Below are positions 33,623 through 40,894 of a DNA stretch of 64,000 nt, piece after piece. Below the pieces are notes generated by a model. It ran no database searches. It was not told where the DNA came from and was given only the letters and a program-made list of their open reading frames with translations. Source of the DNA: JADGHX01 sp035760965 (GTDB taxonomy: Bacteria > Pseudomonadota > Gammaproteobacteria > Steroidobacterales > Steroidobacteraceae); contig DASTRY010000030.1 of NCBI GenBank assembly GCA_035760965.1, positions 68,353 to 132,352 on the forward strand. Reading direction: 5' to 3'. Positions within the stretch are counted from its first letter, which is position 1, and each line of letters starts with the position of its first letter. Both the position numbers and the translations under genes were made by a program.

Positions 33623-35437
33623 TTGCGCGGCGGACGCGCCGCGCTGCTCGGCGGGCCTCGGACATTCGTTCGCGTTCAGGTTGTAGGCCGAGCCGACGAG
33701 CGCGACGTGCGAGAACGCCTGCGGAAAGTTGCCCAGCTGGCGCTGGGCGTGCGCGTCGTATTCCTCCGCGAGCAGGCCCACATCGTTCCGTAGCGTGAGC
33801 AGGTGCTCGAACATCTCGCGCGCTTCGTCATACCGTCCGGCGAGCGCGAGATTGTCGACGTACCAGAAGCTGCAGGCGAGAAAGGCGCCCTCTCCCGGCG
33901 GTAGCCCGTCTTCCGTCTCGCTCGTGTGATAGCGGCGCACGAGCCCATCCACCATCAAATGCCGCCCGACTGCATCCAGAGTACCGCGCACTCGCGGATC
34001 GCTCGCCGGCAGGAAACCGACGAGCGGAATCATGAGCAGGCTCGCGTCGAGCCGATCCGAGTCGAACGCCTGCACGAAGCTGCCGAGCCGTGAGTTGAAC
34101 CCGCGCGCACACGTTTCCGCGTGGATGCGCTCACGCAGCTCGCGCCAGCGCGCGAGCGGGCCGCCGAAGTGATACGTCTCGATCGCCTTGATCGCCCGAT
34201 CGAGCGCGACCCACGCCATCACCTTCGAATAGGTGAACTGCTGGCGCCGGCCGCGCACTTCCCAGATCCCTTCGTCCGGCTCGGACCAGATCTTCTCGAG
34301 GTGCGCCGTGAGCGCGCGCTGCACGGCCCATTCCTCCTTCGCGGGCTTCAGCCCGCCGAGCCGCGCGTGATGAAAGGCATCGGCGATCTCTCCGTAGATA
34401 TCGAGCTGCAACTGCCGGGAGGCGGCGTTCCCGACGCGCACCGGTTTCGCACCCTCGAAACCCGGCAGCCAGTCGACTTCCCACTCGGTCAGCCGCCGCT
34501 CACCTGCCACGCCGTACATGATCTGCGCCTGATCGGGTGAACCTGCCAGCGCGCGCACGAGCCAGCCGCGCCACGCCTGCGCCTCCTCGTAATAGCCCGC
34601 GTTCATCAGGGAGAGCAGCGTGAAGGTCGCGTCGCGCAACCAGCAGTAGCGATAGTCCCAATTGCGAACGCCGCCGATGCGCTCGGGCAGCGAGGTCGTG
34701 GCAGCGGCCACGATGCCGCCGGTCGGTGCGTAGATGAGCGACTTGAGTGTGATGAGCGAGCGCATCACCGCTTCGCGCCAGGGCCCCTGGAAGCGGCACT
34801 TCCCCGACCAGTCGCGCCAGTACGCGAGCGTGTCGGCGAGCGCCGCCATTACGTCGATCGGCGGCGGCGGATCGAGGTGCGACGGGCTGTGACTCATCAC
34901 GAACGTGACCGTTTCGCCCGCGGCAACCTCGAACTCGCCGGTGGTGCGATGGTCCTCGCCGCGCAACTTCACCTGCGTGCGCAGTGTGAGCATGTCGGGC
35001 CCGGCGATGGCGCGCAGCTCGGTCTCCGGACCGCCGCGATGCTGCGTGACCCAGGGAATTACCGCGCCGTAGCCGAAGCGGATGATCAGCTCGGTTCGCA
35101 TCGGCACGCGCCCCTCGAGGCCGCGCACGATGCGGATGACATCGGAGACCCCGCCGCGCGGCGGCATGAAATCCGTCATGAGGACTCGCCCCTGCGCGGT
35201 GTCGATCTCCGTCTCGAGGACGAGCGTATCGGGAACGTAGCGGCGGGTGACGCGCGCCGGTGCGTTGCGCGGAGCGATGAGCCAGCGGCCGTGCTGAGGC
35301 GTTCCGAGCAGCGCCGCAAAGCACGCGTCCGAATCGAAGCGCGGCCAGCACAGCCAGTCGATCGAGCCGTTGCGGCTCACCAGCGCGGCAGTCTCGCCGT
35401 CGCCGACGAGCGCGTAATCCTCAATCCGTTCGGGCAC
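33614..35437 (-). CDS. GH15 family glycoside hydrolase (glucoamylase/trehalase-like)
   Basis: A 607-residue GH15 protein without signal peptide, so probably cytosolic. The N-terminal beta-sandwich begins IEDYALVGDGETAALVSRNG and SIDWLCWPRFDS. The (alpha/alpha)6 barrel carries GGVRNWDYRYCWLRDATFTL near residue 255, which contains the substrate-binding Trp/Arg/Asp set. The second conserved segment, LLAEEYDAHAQRQLGNFPQA near residue 565, holds the catalytic base Glu. In bacteria such cytosolic members act as trehalases or alpha-glucan hydrolases; which one applies here is open. It ends inside a bidirectional terminator. Confidence 0.94.
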   Translation of the reverse strand: MPERIEDYALVGDGETAALVSRNGSIDWLCWPRFDSDACFAALLGTPQHGRWLIAPRNAPARVTRRYVPDTLVLETEIDTAQGRVLMTDFMPPRGGVSDVIRIVRGLEGRVPMRTELIIRFGYGAVIPWVTQHRGGPETELRAIAGPDMLTLRTQVKLRGEDHRTTGEFEVAAGETVTFVMSHSPSHLDPPPPIDVMAALADTLAYWRDWSGKCRFQGPWREAVMRSLITLKSLIYAPTGGIVAAATTSLPERIGGVRNWDYRYCWLRDATFTLLSLMNAGYYEEAQAWRGWLVRALAGSPDQAQIMYGVAGERRLTEWEVDWLPGFEGAKPVRVGNAASRQLQLDIYGEIADAFHHARLGGLKPAKEEWAVQRALTAHLEKIWSEPDEGIWEVRGRRQQFTYSKVMAWVALDRAIKAIETYHFGGPLARWRELRERIHAETCARGFNSRLGSFVQAFDSDRLDASLLMIPLVGFLPASDPRVRGTLDAVGRHLMVDGLVRRYHTSETEDGLPPGEGAFLACSFWYVDNLALAGRYDEAREMFEHLLTLRNDVGLLAEEYDAHAQRQLGNFPQAFSHVALVGSAYNLNANECPRPAEQRGASAAQAG

Positions 35438-35455
35438 GCGCCGATGTTACGAGCC

Positions 35456-36436
35456 TTACTGCACCCAGGGCGAGGGCATGTTGTAAGGCACCGTGATGAA
35501 GACGGCTTCAATCTGTCTGATTTTGCCGTCCACGATCTTGAACAGCTCCATCAACGCGAACGAGTGCGGCCGCCGGATCACCGACTCCACCGTGCGGCCG
35601 TCCGTGAGGCGGTACGTGCCGAGCCGGCCCGAGTGATCGATGAAGCCCATGCCGAGCACGAGCCCGCGCTCCTCGTCGATGAGCGGGAAGCGTCGCGCGC
35701 GCAGGCGGTCGTCGTAGCGGTAGGTGCCGAGCTCGAACTGCTCGGCGCAGCCGAGCGCCGTCATCGGTCCCAGAGGCTTCTCGGGATTGTTCGTCGTCTG
35801 CAGACCGTTCTCGACGCGATTGCAGGCCGGATCGAACTGCGTGAAGACCTGGCCATCGTTGAGCTGGAGCGTGTCGAAATACCCATCGGCGATGGAGATC
35901 ATGCGTTCGCGCGGACGGCGCTGCGCCGGCGCGACGTTCTCCTCGAGAATGGGCTTGGTGACGAACTTCCCCGCGACGAACGGATTCACGCCGCCGGTGA
36001 GTGCGCCGAAGTCGTTCACGCGCACGATGATGGTTTCGGCTTCGGTGATCTTGCGGTCGACGACCGCGAGGCGCAACGCGAACCCGGACGTTTCGTTCGT
36101 CTCGGTGAGCACGCCGAAGAAGCCGACGTTGCCCGTGTGGGTGTCAGCGAACTTCAGCTTGTAGTCGCCGAGCTTGGTAACGGTGGCCCAGGCGCCATCG
36201 CCGATCGCGAGCTCGACGTTGTTCTCGGTATAGCGCGCCCCCGGAGCCCAGGGCAGTCGCGCGGCATCGTGATGCACGAGCGCATCGAGATACTTGTCCA
36301 GGTAGCCGTACAGGCACGCCCGATCGCAATCCGGCGGCAATGTACCCGTCGGCGTTTGCGATTGCGCGGCGCCGCTCGCCGCAGCCGCACCGAGACAGAC
36401 CAGCGCGGCGAGCGCCGCGGAAAATCGCTTGGACAT
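35456..36436 (-). CDS. Exported NTF2-like protein, function unknown
   Basis: A 326-residue protein with signal peptide (AALAALVCLGAAAASGAAQS). Right after it DCDRACLYGYLDKYLDALVHHD and LPWAPGARYTENN resemble a SnoaL/NTF2-like fold used as a binding or catalytic pocket, and a second similar half follows in the C-terminal part (LIDEERGLVLGMGFIDH, ALMELFKIVDGKIRQIEAVF). Two N-terminal cysteines could pair. No active-site residues can be assigned. It ends 18 bases before the GH15 start on the same strand, so the two are probably cotranscribed. Confidence 0.75.
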   Translation of the reverse strand: MSKRFSAALAALVCLGAAAASGAAQSQTPTGTLPPDCDRACLYGYLDKYLDALVHHDAARLPWAPGARYTENNVELAIGDGAWATVTKLGDYKLKFADTHTGNVGFFGVLTETNETSGFALRLAVVDRKITEAETIIVRVNDFGALTGGVNPFVAGKFVTKPILEENVAPAQRRPRERMISIADGYFDTLQLNDGQVFTQFDPACNRVENGLQTTNNPEKPLGPMTALGCAEQFELGTYRYDDRLRARRFPLIDEERGLVLGMGFIDHSGRLGTYRLTDGRTVESVIRRPHSFALMELFKIVDGKIRQIEAVFITVPYNMPSPWVQ

Positions 36437-36476
36437 GAACCCCCCTCATCGACAGCCGCACGGGGGATCATAGTCC

Positions 36477-36514
36477 GGCGCGCGGCGCGGTTGTGGCTCA
36501 CCGCGCCGCGCGTC
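36477..36514 (-). terminator. GC-rich hairpin behind the aldehyde dehydrogenase gene
   Basis: CGCGCGGCGCGGT pairs perfectly with ACCGCGCCGCGCG over 13 bp with an 8-base loop, about ten bases past the aldehyde dehydrogenase stop. A T-run is absent, but stem strength and position fit a terminator. Confidence 0.65.
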
Positions 36515-36524
36515 CGCGAATGCA

Positions 36525-37994
36525 TCAGGCGAAGTAGATCGTCTTCGTCTCGAAGTACGGATCGAGCCCCTCGATGCCGCCCTCGCGCCCGAGCCCCGAC
36601 TGCTTGAAGCCGCCGAACGGCATCTTCGGATCGACGATCAGGCCGTTCACGGTGACGCTGCCCGAGCGCACGCGCCGCGCGAACTGGTAGCCGCGCTCCT
36701 TGTCCTGCGTGTACACGGCGCCGTGCAGGCCGTACACGGTGTCGTTCGCCTTGCGGATCGCGTCCTCCGGGTCCTTGTACGAAATGAAGGACACGACGGG
36801 CCCGAAGATCTCTTCCTGCGCGATGGTCATCTTCGTGTCGACGTTGTCGAAGACCGTCGGCTCGACGAAGTAGCCGCGCGTCAGGTTCTTCGGCCGGCCG
36901 CCGCCCGTCACGAGCTTCGCGCCCTCGGCCTTGCCCTTCTCGATGTAGCCCTGCACCCGCTGCAACTGGCGCTGCATCGAGAGCGGTCCCATGTTCGTGT
37001 CGGCCTCGAACGGATCGCCGACCTTCACGCCTTTCACCGCGCTCACGTACGCGTCCAGCACTTCTTTCTTCCGCGATTCCGGAACGAGCACACGCGTCAG
37101 CGAGAAGCACACCTGGCCCGTGATCGGCATGGAATACGGCACGAGGCTCTTCAGCACGTGCCCGATATCCGCATCGTCGAGCACCACCGCAGCGGACTTG
37201 CCGCCGAGCTCGAAGCTCGTGCGCGTGAGGCGCTGGGCGGCAACGCCTGCGATGTGCTTGCCGGCCGCGGTGCTGCCGGTGAAGCTGATCTTGTCGATGC
37301 CGGGATGGCGGATGAGGTAATCGCCGACTTCGCGCCCGGCCGGCAGCACGTTGAACACGCCTGCCGGCAGGCCCGCTGCTTCGATGCACTCGGCGACGAT
37401 GTACGCATCCATCGGCGTCTCGGGCGAGGGCTTCGACACGATGGTGCACCCGGCCGCAAGGCCTGCGGCGACCTTGTAGCAGAGAAGCACGAGCGGCGCG
37501 TTCCACGGCGTGATCGCCGCGACGACGCCCACCGGCTCGCGCACGACGCGCACCGCGCCGCCGTCGTCACGCTTGCGCTCGTCGACGATCGGATAGTTCT
37601 GGATGAGGTTGCCGTAGAACTCGAAGAGTGTCGGGGCCTGGTGGACGGCGTACTTCGTCAGCGAGATCGGCGCGCCGACCTGCGCCGTCCAGGTATTGGC
37701 GAGCTCCGGCAGGCGCTTCTTCAGCTCCTCGGCCACCTTCAGCAGCGCCTTGCCGCGCTCCTGCGGCGACATGCGCGGCCAGGGGCCGTTGTCGAACGCT
37801 TCGCGAGCGGCCGCGACGGCCTTGTCCATGTCCTTCTCGCTGGCCTCAGGGAAGGTCATGAGCACCTCCTCCGTGACGGGCGAGATGACCTGCAGCTTCT
37901 GCGTGCCGACCGGCGCCACCCACTTGCCGTTGATGAAAAGCGATTGCGGCGCCTTGATCGAATACTGAGCGACGGTGCGTTCGACGGCGTTCAT
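36525..37994 (-). CDS. NAD(P)-dependent aldehyde dehydrogenase
   Basis: A 489-residue cytosolic aldehyde dehydrogenase. The cofactor segment ITPWNAPLVLLCYKVAAGLA is near residue 160, GSTAAGKHI near 237, the general base Glu in SFELGGKSA near 258 and the nucleophile Cys in TGQVCFSLTR near 292. The closing motif PFGGFKQSGLGREGG is intact. The start at 37994 is chosen because it matches the family and is followed by MNAVERTVAQ; the longer frame enters the operator region. It is divergent from a GntR regulator and close to a LigM-type demethylase, which suggests an aromatic or methoxy-aromatic aldehyde such as vanillin as substrate. That is inference from context. Confidence 0.93.
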   Translation of the reverse strand: MNAVERTVAQYSIKAPQSLFINGKWVAPVGTQKLQVISPVTEEVLMTFPEASEKDMDKAVAAAREAFDNGPWPRMSPQERGKALLKVAEELKKRLPELANTWTAQVGAPISLTKYAVHQAPTLFEFYGNLIQNYPIVDERKRDDGGAVRVVREPVGVVAAITPWNAPLVLLCYKVAAGLAAGCTIVSKPSPETPMDAYIVAECIEAAGLPAGVFNVLPAGREVGDYLIRHPGIDKISFTGSTAAGKHIAGVAAQRLTRTSFELGGKSAAVVLDDADIGHVLKSLVPYSMPITGQVCFSLTRVLVPESRKKEVLDAYVSAVKGVKVGDPFEADTNMGPLSMQRQLQRVQGYIEKGKAEGAKLVTGGGRPKNLTRGYFVEPTVFDNVDTKMTIAQEEIFGPVVSFISYKDPEDAIRKANDTVYGLHGAVYTQDKERGYQFARRVRSGSVTVNGLIVDPKMPFGGFKQSGLGREGGIEGLDPYFETKTIYFA

Positions 37995-38124
37995 GGGGCC
38001 CCCTCGGCGATGCGCGGATGACTGGAAAGTGGACGCCGGAGCCTGCGCGCGGGATCCCGCCGAGTCAAGGCACACGGATCGTCGTTGACGTCTGGTGGTC
38101 TACAGCCAGTCCTTGGCCGTTTCC

Positions 38125-38153
38125 GGATCCCATGTTGACAAGATGGGATCCCA
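38125..38153. promoter_or_regulatory. Twin GGATCC-centred operator around a consensus -35 box
   Basis: GGATCCCAT (38125-38133) and ATGGGATCC (38143-38151) form a perfect inverted repeat. Each arm contains a GGATCC palindrome (the second as TGGGATCCCA), with centres 21 bases apart, about two helical turns. Between them is TTGACA (38135-38140). Sites of the form TGGATCCA are known for VanR-like GntR/FCD repressors. The location between the divergent dehydrogenase and GntR genes suggests autoregulation. Confidence 0.65.
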
Positions 38154-38203
38154 AACGCACCATCGCCGGCCTCAATCGCGGCCCGAAGGCCCCTTTCCGA
38201 GAC

Positions 38204-38920
38204 ATGAGCAGCCAGCTCACCGAGACGGTCGTCCGCATCCGCGAAATGATCCTGCGGGGGGAGCTTGCGCCCGGCCAGCGCGTCGCGGAAGCGCCGCTCG
38301 CCGAGATGCTGGGGATGTCCCGCACCCCTGTGCGTCAGGCACTGCCGCTCCTCGCCCAGGAGGGCCTGCTCACCGAGCACGAAACCCGAGGCTACGTCGT
38401 CCGCGCCTTCACCGCGGCGGACATCGTGGACGCCATCGAGCTGCGCGCGATCATCGAGGGGCTCGCCGCGCGGCGCGTCGCCGAAACCGGCGTCTCGAAG
38501 ACCTTCATGCGCGAGCTGCGCGAATGCCTCGATGACGGCGACGCGATCTTCAAGAAGCGCCACATCGTCGAAACCGACGAGGCCCGCTATGCGGAGATGA
38601 ACGCGCGCTTCCACACGCTCGTGCTGCAGGCCGCAGGGAGCCCGATCCTGTCGGCGGCGCTCGAGCGCAACAACCGTATTCCGTTCGCGGCGCCGCAAGC
38701 GCTCGCGTTCGACAAGACCAATCTCGAACAGACGTTCGACATGCTCCACTACGCCCATCGCCAGCATCACGCGATCGTCGAGGCGCTCGCCGGCGGCGAG
38801 AGCGCGCGCGCCGAGTCGCTGATGCGGGAGCATGCGATTCAGGTGAAAGAGAGCATCAACGTCACTGGAATTCACGTGCCTGGCAACGACACGGCACGGC
38901 GCTTGACGGCCGTGCGCTAG
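38204..38920 (+). CDS. GntR family regulator (FCD subfamily)
   Basis: A 238-residue repressor-type regulator. The winged helix-turn-helix occupies about residues 5-70 (REMILRGELAPGQRVAEAPL, GMSRTPVRQALPLLAQEGL). The C-terminal FCD ligand domain follows with the usual metal/ligand histidines and Asp (ELRAIIEGLAARR, FHTLVLQAAGS, HRQHHAIVEALAGGE). Start at 38204 (MSSQLTETVV) is preferred; 38132 would add a tail read through the operator. It is divergent from the aldehyde dehydrogenase gene and 123 bases before the LigM-like gene, and both are probable targets. The ligand may be an aromatic acid such as vanillate, by context only. Confidence 0.92.
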   Translation: MSSQLTETVVRIREMILRGELAPGQRVAEAPLAEMLGMSRTPVRQALPLLAQEGLLTEHETRGYVVRAFTAADIVDAIELRAIIEGLAARRVAETGVSKTFMRELRECLDDGDAIFKKRHIVETDEARYAEMNARFHTLVLQAAGSPILSAALERNNRIPFAAPQALAFDKTNLEQTFDMLHYAHRQHHAIVEALAGGESARAESLMREHAIQVKESINVTGIHVPGNDTARRLTAVR

Positions 38921-38933
38921 CTGCATTGAAAAG

Positions 38934-38976
38934 GCCGGCGGCGATCGTCTCGCGACGCTGCACGGTTGCCGCCGGC
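38934..38976 (+). terminator. Hairpin behind the GntR gene
   Basis: GCCGGCGGC pairs perfectly with GCCGCCGGC over a 25-base loop, 14 bases past the GntR stop. It may end that transcript before the LigM-like gene. No T-run follows, so the call is tentative. Confidence 0.4.
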
Positions 38977-39043
38977 AACAGGCGCGACTTTCGCCGGCTG
39001 CGCCACCCGACAACTCACTGTGAACGCGCGCTATAGAGGTACC

Positions 39044-40447
39044 ATGAGCATCAAGAGTCTCGAAGATCTGATCAAAGCGTCCGGCGGCCCGGTCGAGATG
39101 CTGCGCAACTCGCCGACGGGTCCGAACCCGTATCCGGGCGTGTTCAGCGAATACACGAACTGGCGCGACGAGCAGCGCGCGTGGCAAGAGACCGCCGTGC
39201 TCTTCAACCAGTCGTATCACATGACGGACATGTACGTCGAAGGCCCGGACGCCGTGAAGCTGCTGAACAGCCTGGGCGTCAACAGCTTCAAGGGCTTCGA
39301 GGTCGACAAGGCGAAGCAGTACGTGCCGGTGAACTACGACGGCTACGTCATCGGCGACGTCATCCTGTTCTACCTCGCGCCGAACAAGTTCAACCTCGTG
39401 GGGCGCCCGCCGGTGCACAACTGGGTGCAGTACCACGCGATCACGAACAAATACGACGTGAAGCTCGAGCGCGACGAGCGCACCGCGGATTCGGGCGGCG
39501 CCAACCGCAAGGTGTATCGCTATCAGATCCAGGGTCCGAACGCGATGAAGATCATGGAGAAGGCGCTCGGCAAGACCCCGCCCGAGCTGAAGTTCTTCAA
39601 CATGACGACGCTCAAGATCGGCAAGCGCGAGGTGCGCGCCCTGCGCCACGGCATGGCGGGCCAGCCCGGCTTCGAGCTCTTCGGGCCGTGGGCCGAAGGT
39701 GAAGAGGTGAAGCAGCTGCTCGTCGACGCGGGCAAGGACTACGGCCTGCGTCTCGTCGGCGCGCGCGCCTACTCCTCGAACACGCTGGAATCGGGCTGGA
39801 TCCCCTCGCCGATGGCGGCGGTGTACAGCGGCGACAAGATGAAACCCTACCGCGAGTACCTGCCGGCGAACGGGTTCGAAGGCCGCGCCTCGCTCGGCGG
39901 CAGCTTCTACTCGAACAACATCGAGGACTATTACCTCACGCCGTACGACCTCGGTTACGGTCCGTTCGTGAAGTTCGACCACGACTTCATCGGTCGCGAA
40001 GCGCTCGAGCAGAAGGCGAAGGGGCCGCACCGCAAGAAAGTCACGCTCGCGCTGAACGACGAGGACGTGACGCGCGCGATCGGCACGCAGTTCGGCACCA
40101 AGGGACGCGGCCGCGCGAAGTTCATCGACTGGCCGTCGGCCGTGTACTCGATGTACCCGTACGACAAGGTGCTGGCGCGCGACGGCAAGCTGGCCGGCAT
40201 CTCGACCTGGGTCGGCTACAGCTCGAACGAGCGCAAGATGCTGACGCTCGCCATTCTCGACGAGGCCTATGCGAAGCCCGGCACGCAGGTCACGTTCGTG
40301 TGGGGCGAGGAAGGCGGCGGCTCGAAGAAGCCCACCGTCGAGAGCCACGAGCAGTTCGAGATCCGCGCGATCGTGAGCCCGGTCCCGTACTCGGAAGTGG
40401 CGCGCGAGCACTACGCCGAGGACACCTGGCGCGTGCACAACAAGTAA
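39044..40447 (+). CDS. Tetrahydrofolate-dependent aromatic O-demethylase, LigM/DesA type
   Basis: A 467-residue relative of the glycine-cleavage T protein that matches the size of LigM (vanillate/3-O-methylgallate O-demethylase), which moves the methoxyl methyl group to tetrahydrofolate. N-terminal SLEDLIKASGGPVEMLRNSP and YTNWRDEQRAWQETAVLFNQ are characteristic of LigM/DesA proteins. The folate-binding fold continues through RALRHGMAGQPGFELFGPWA near residue 200 and the C-terminal barrel. AGAGGT precedes the ATG at 39044. Neighbours are a GntR regulator, an aldehyde dehydrogenase and a Rieske ferredoxin. Vanillate, syringate or 3-O-methylgallate are the likely substrates; which one cannot be said. 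Confidence 0.88.
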   Translation: MSIKSLEDLIKASGGPVEMLRNSPTGPNPYPGVFSEYTNWRDEQRAWQETAVLFNQSYHMTDMYVEGPDAVKLLNSLGVNSFKGFEVDKAKQYVPVNYDGYVIGDVILFYLAPNKFNLVGRPPVHNWVQYHAITNKYDVKLERDERTADSGGANRKVYRYQIQGPNAMKIMEKALGKTPPELKFFNMTTLKIGKREVRALRHGMAGQPGFELFGPWAEGEEVKQLLVDAGKDYGLRLVGARAYSSNTLESGWIPSPMAAVYSGDKMKPYREYLPANGFEGRASLGGSFYSNNIEDYYLTPYDLGYGPFVKFDHDFIGREALEQKAKGPHRKKVTLALNDEDVTRAIGTQFGTKGRGRAKFIDWPSAVYSMYPYDKVLARDGKLAGISTWVGYSSNERKMLTLAILDEAYAKPGTQVTFVWGEEGGGSKKPTVESHEQFEIRAIVSPVPYSEVAREHYAEDTWRVHNK

Positions 40448-40454
40448 GTCGAGC

Positions 40455-40490
40455 AGCCCGCTGCGCCGGCACGCGCCGATGCAGCGGGTT
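40455..40490. terminator. Hairpin between convergent LigM-like and Rieske genes
   Basis: AGCCCGCTGC pairs with GCAGCGGGTT (8 perfect pairs plus a G-T and an A-T), loop 16 bases, in the 42-base gap between convergent genes. It could terminate both directions. Confidence 0.55.
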
Positions 40491-40846
40491 CACTCGGAGA
40501 GCTGCGGTGGCGCTGCGGGATTCAGCGCCACCTCGATCATTCCCTCCACGATTCGCACGCGGTGTACGACCAAGGGCTGCGTTGCCGGCCCGTTGCACAC
40601 GCTTCCATCTCTGACGTCGAATGCGGCGCCGTGCATCGGACAGATGAGGCGCGCGCCCTTCAGCCGCCCTTCACTCATGCGAGCGAGTGCGTGCGTGCAG
40701 ATGTTGTCCAGCGCGAACACCTGATAGCCGCCTCGCTCGCGAGTGGCGCATAGCACGACGTCACGGCCGGCGATGCGGCAGGAGCGCATGCGGCCCGGCG
40801 GCAGGTCCTTCACAGCCGCGACGCGCACGAATTCGGTATCGGTCAA
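40490..40846 (-). CDS. Rieske [2Fe-2S] ferredoxin
   Basis: A 118-residue soluble Rieske protein. The cluster ligands are in NICTHALARM near residue 52 (Cys-x-His) and LICPMHGAAFD near residue 71 (Cys-x-x-His). The size fits the ferredoxin component of aromatic-ring dioxygenases or nitrite-reductase small subunit-like proteins. It starts at a TTG at 40846 with AAAGGAT five bases upstream. No oxygenase or ferredoxin reductase gene is next to it, so its partner is elsewhere. It faces the LigM-like gene and is divergent from a hybrid kinase. Confidence 0.9.
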   Translation of the reverse strand: MTDTEFVRVAAVKDLPPGRMRSCRIAGRDVVLCATRERGGYQVFALDNICTHALARMSEGRLKGARLICPMHGAAFDVRDGSVCNGPATQPLVVHRVRIVEGMIEVALNPAAPPQLSE

Positions 40847-40894
40847 GATTGATCCTTTCGCATTTACTGCCAAGCATCGCACGGCACGCGTTCT

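Noticed and set aside
38132..38203. Upstream ATG as start of the GntR regulator
   Set aside because: It would translate through the operator and TTGACA box and add residues that do not match the family start; 38204 fits better.
37991..40438. A minus-strand open frame of 815 codons
   Set aside because: Opposite the GntR and LigM-like genes; composition is shadow-like and it would cross the operator region.
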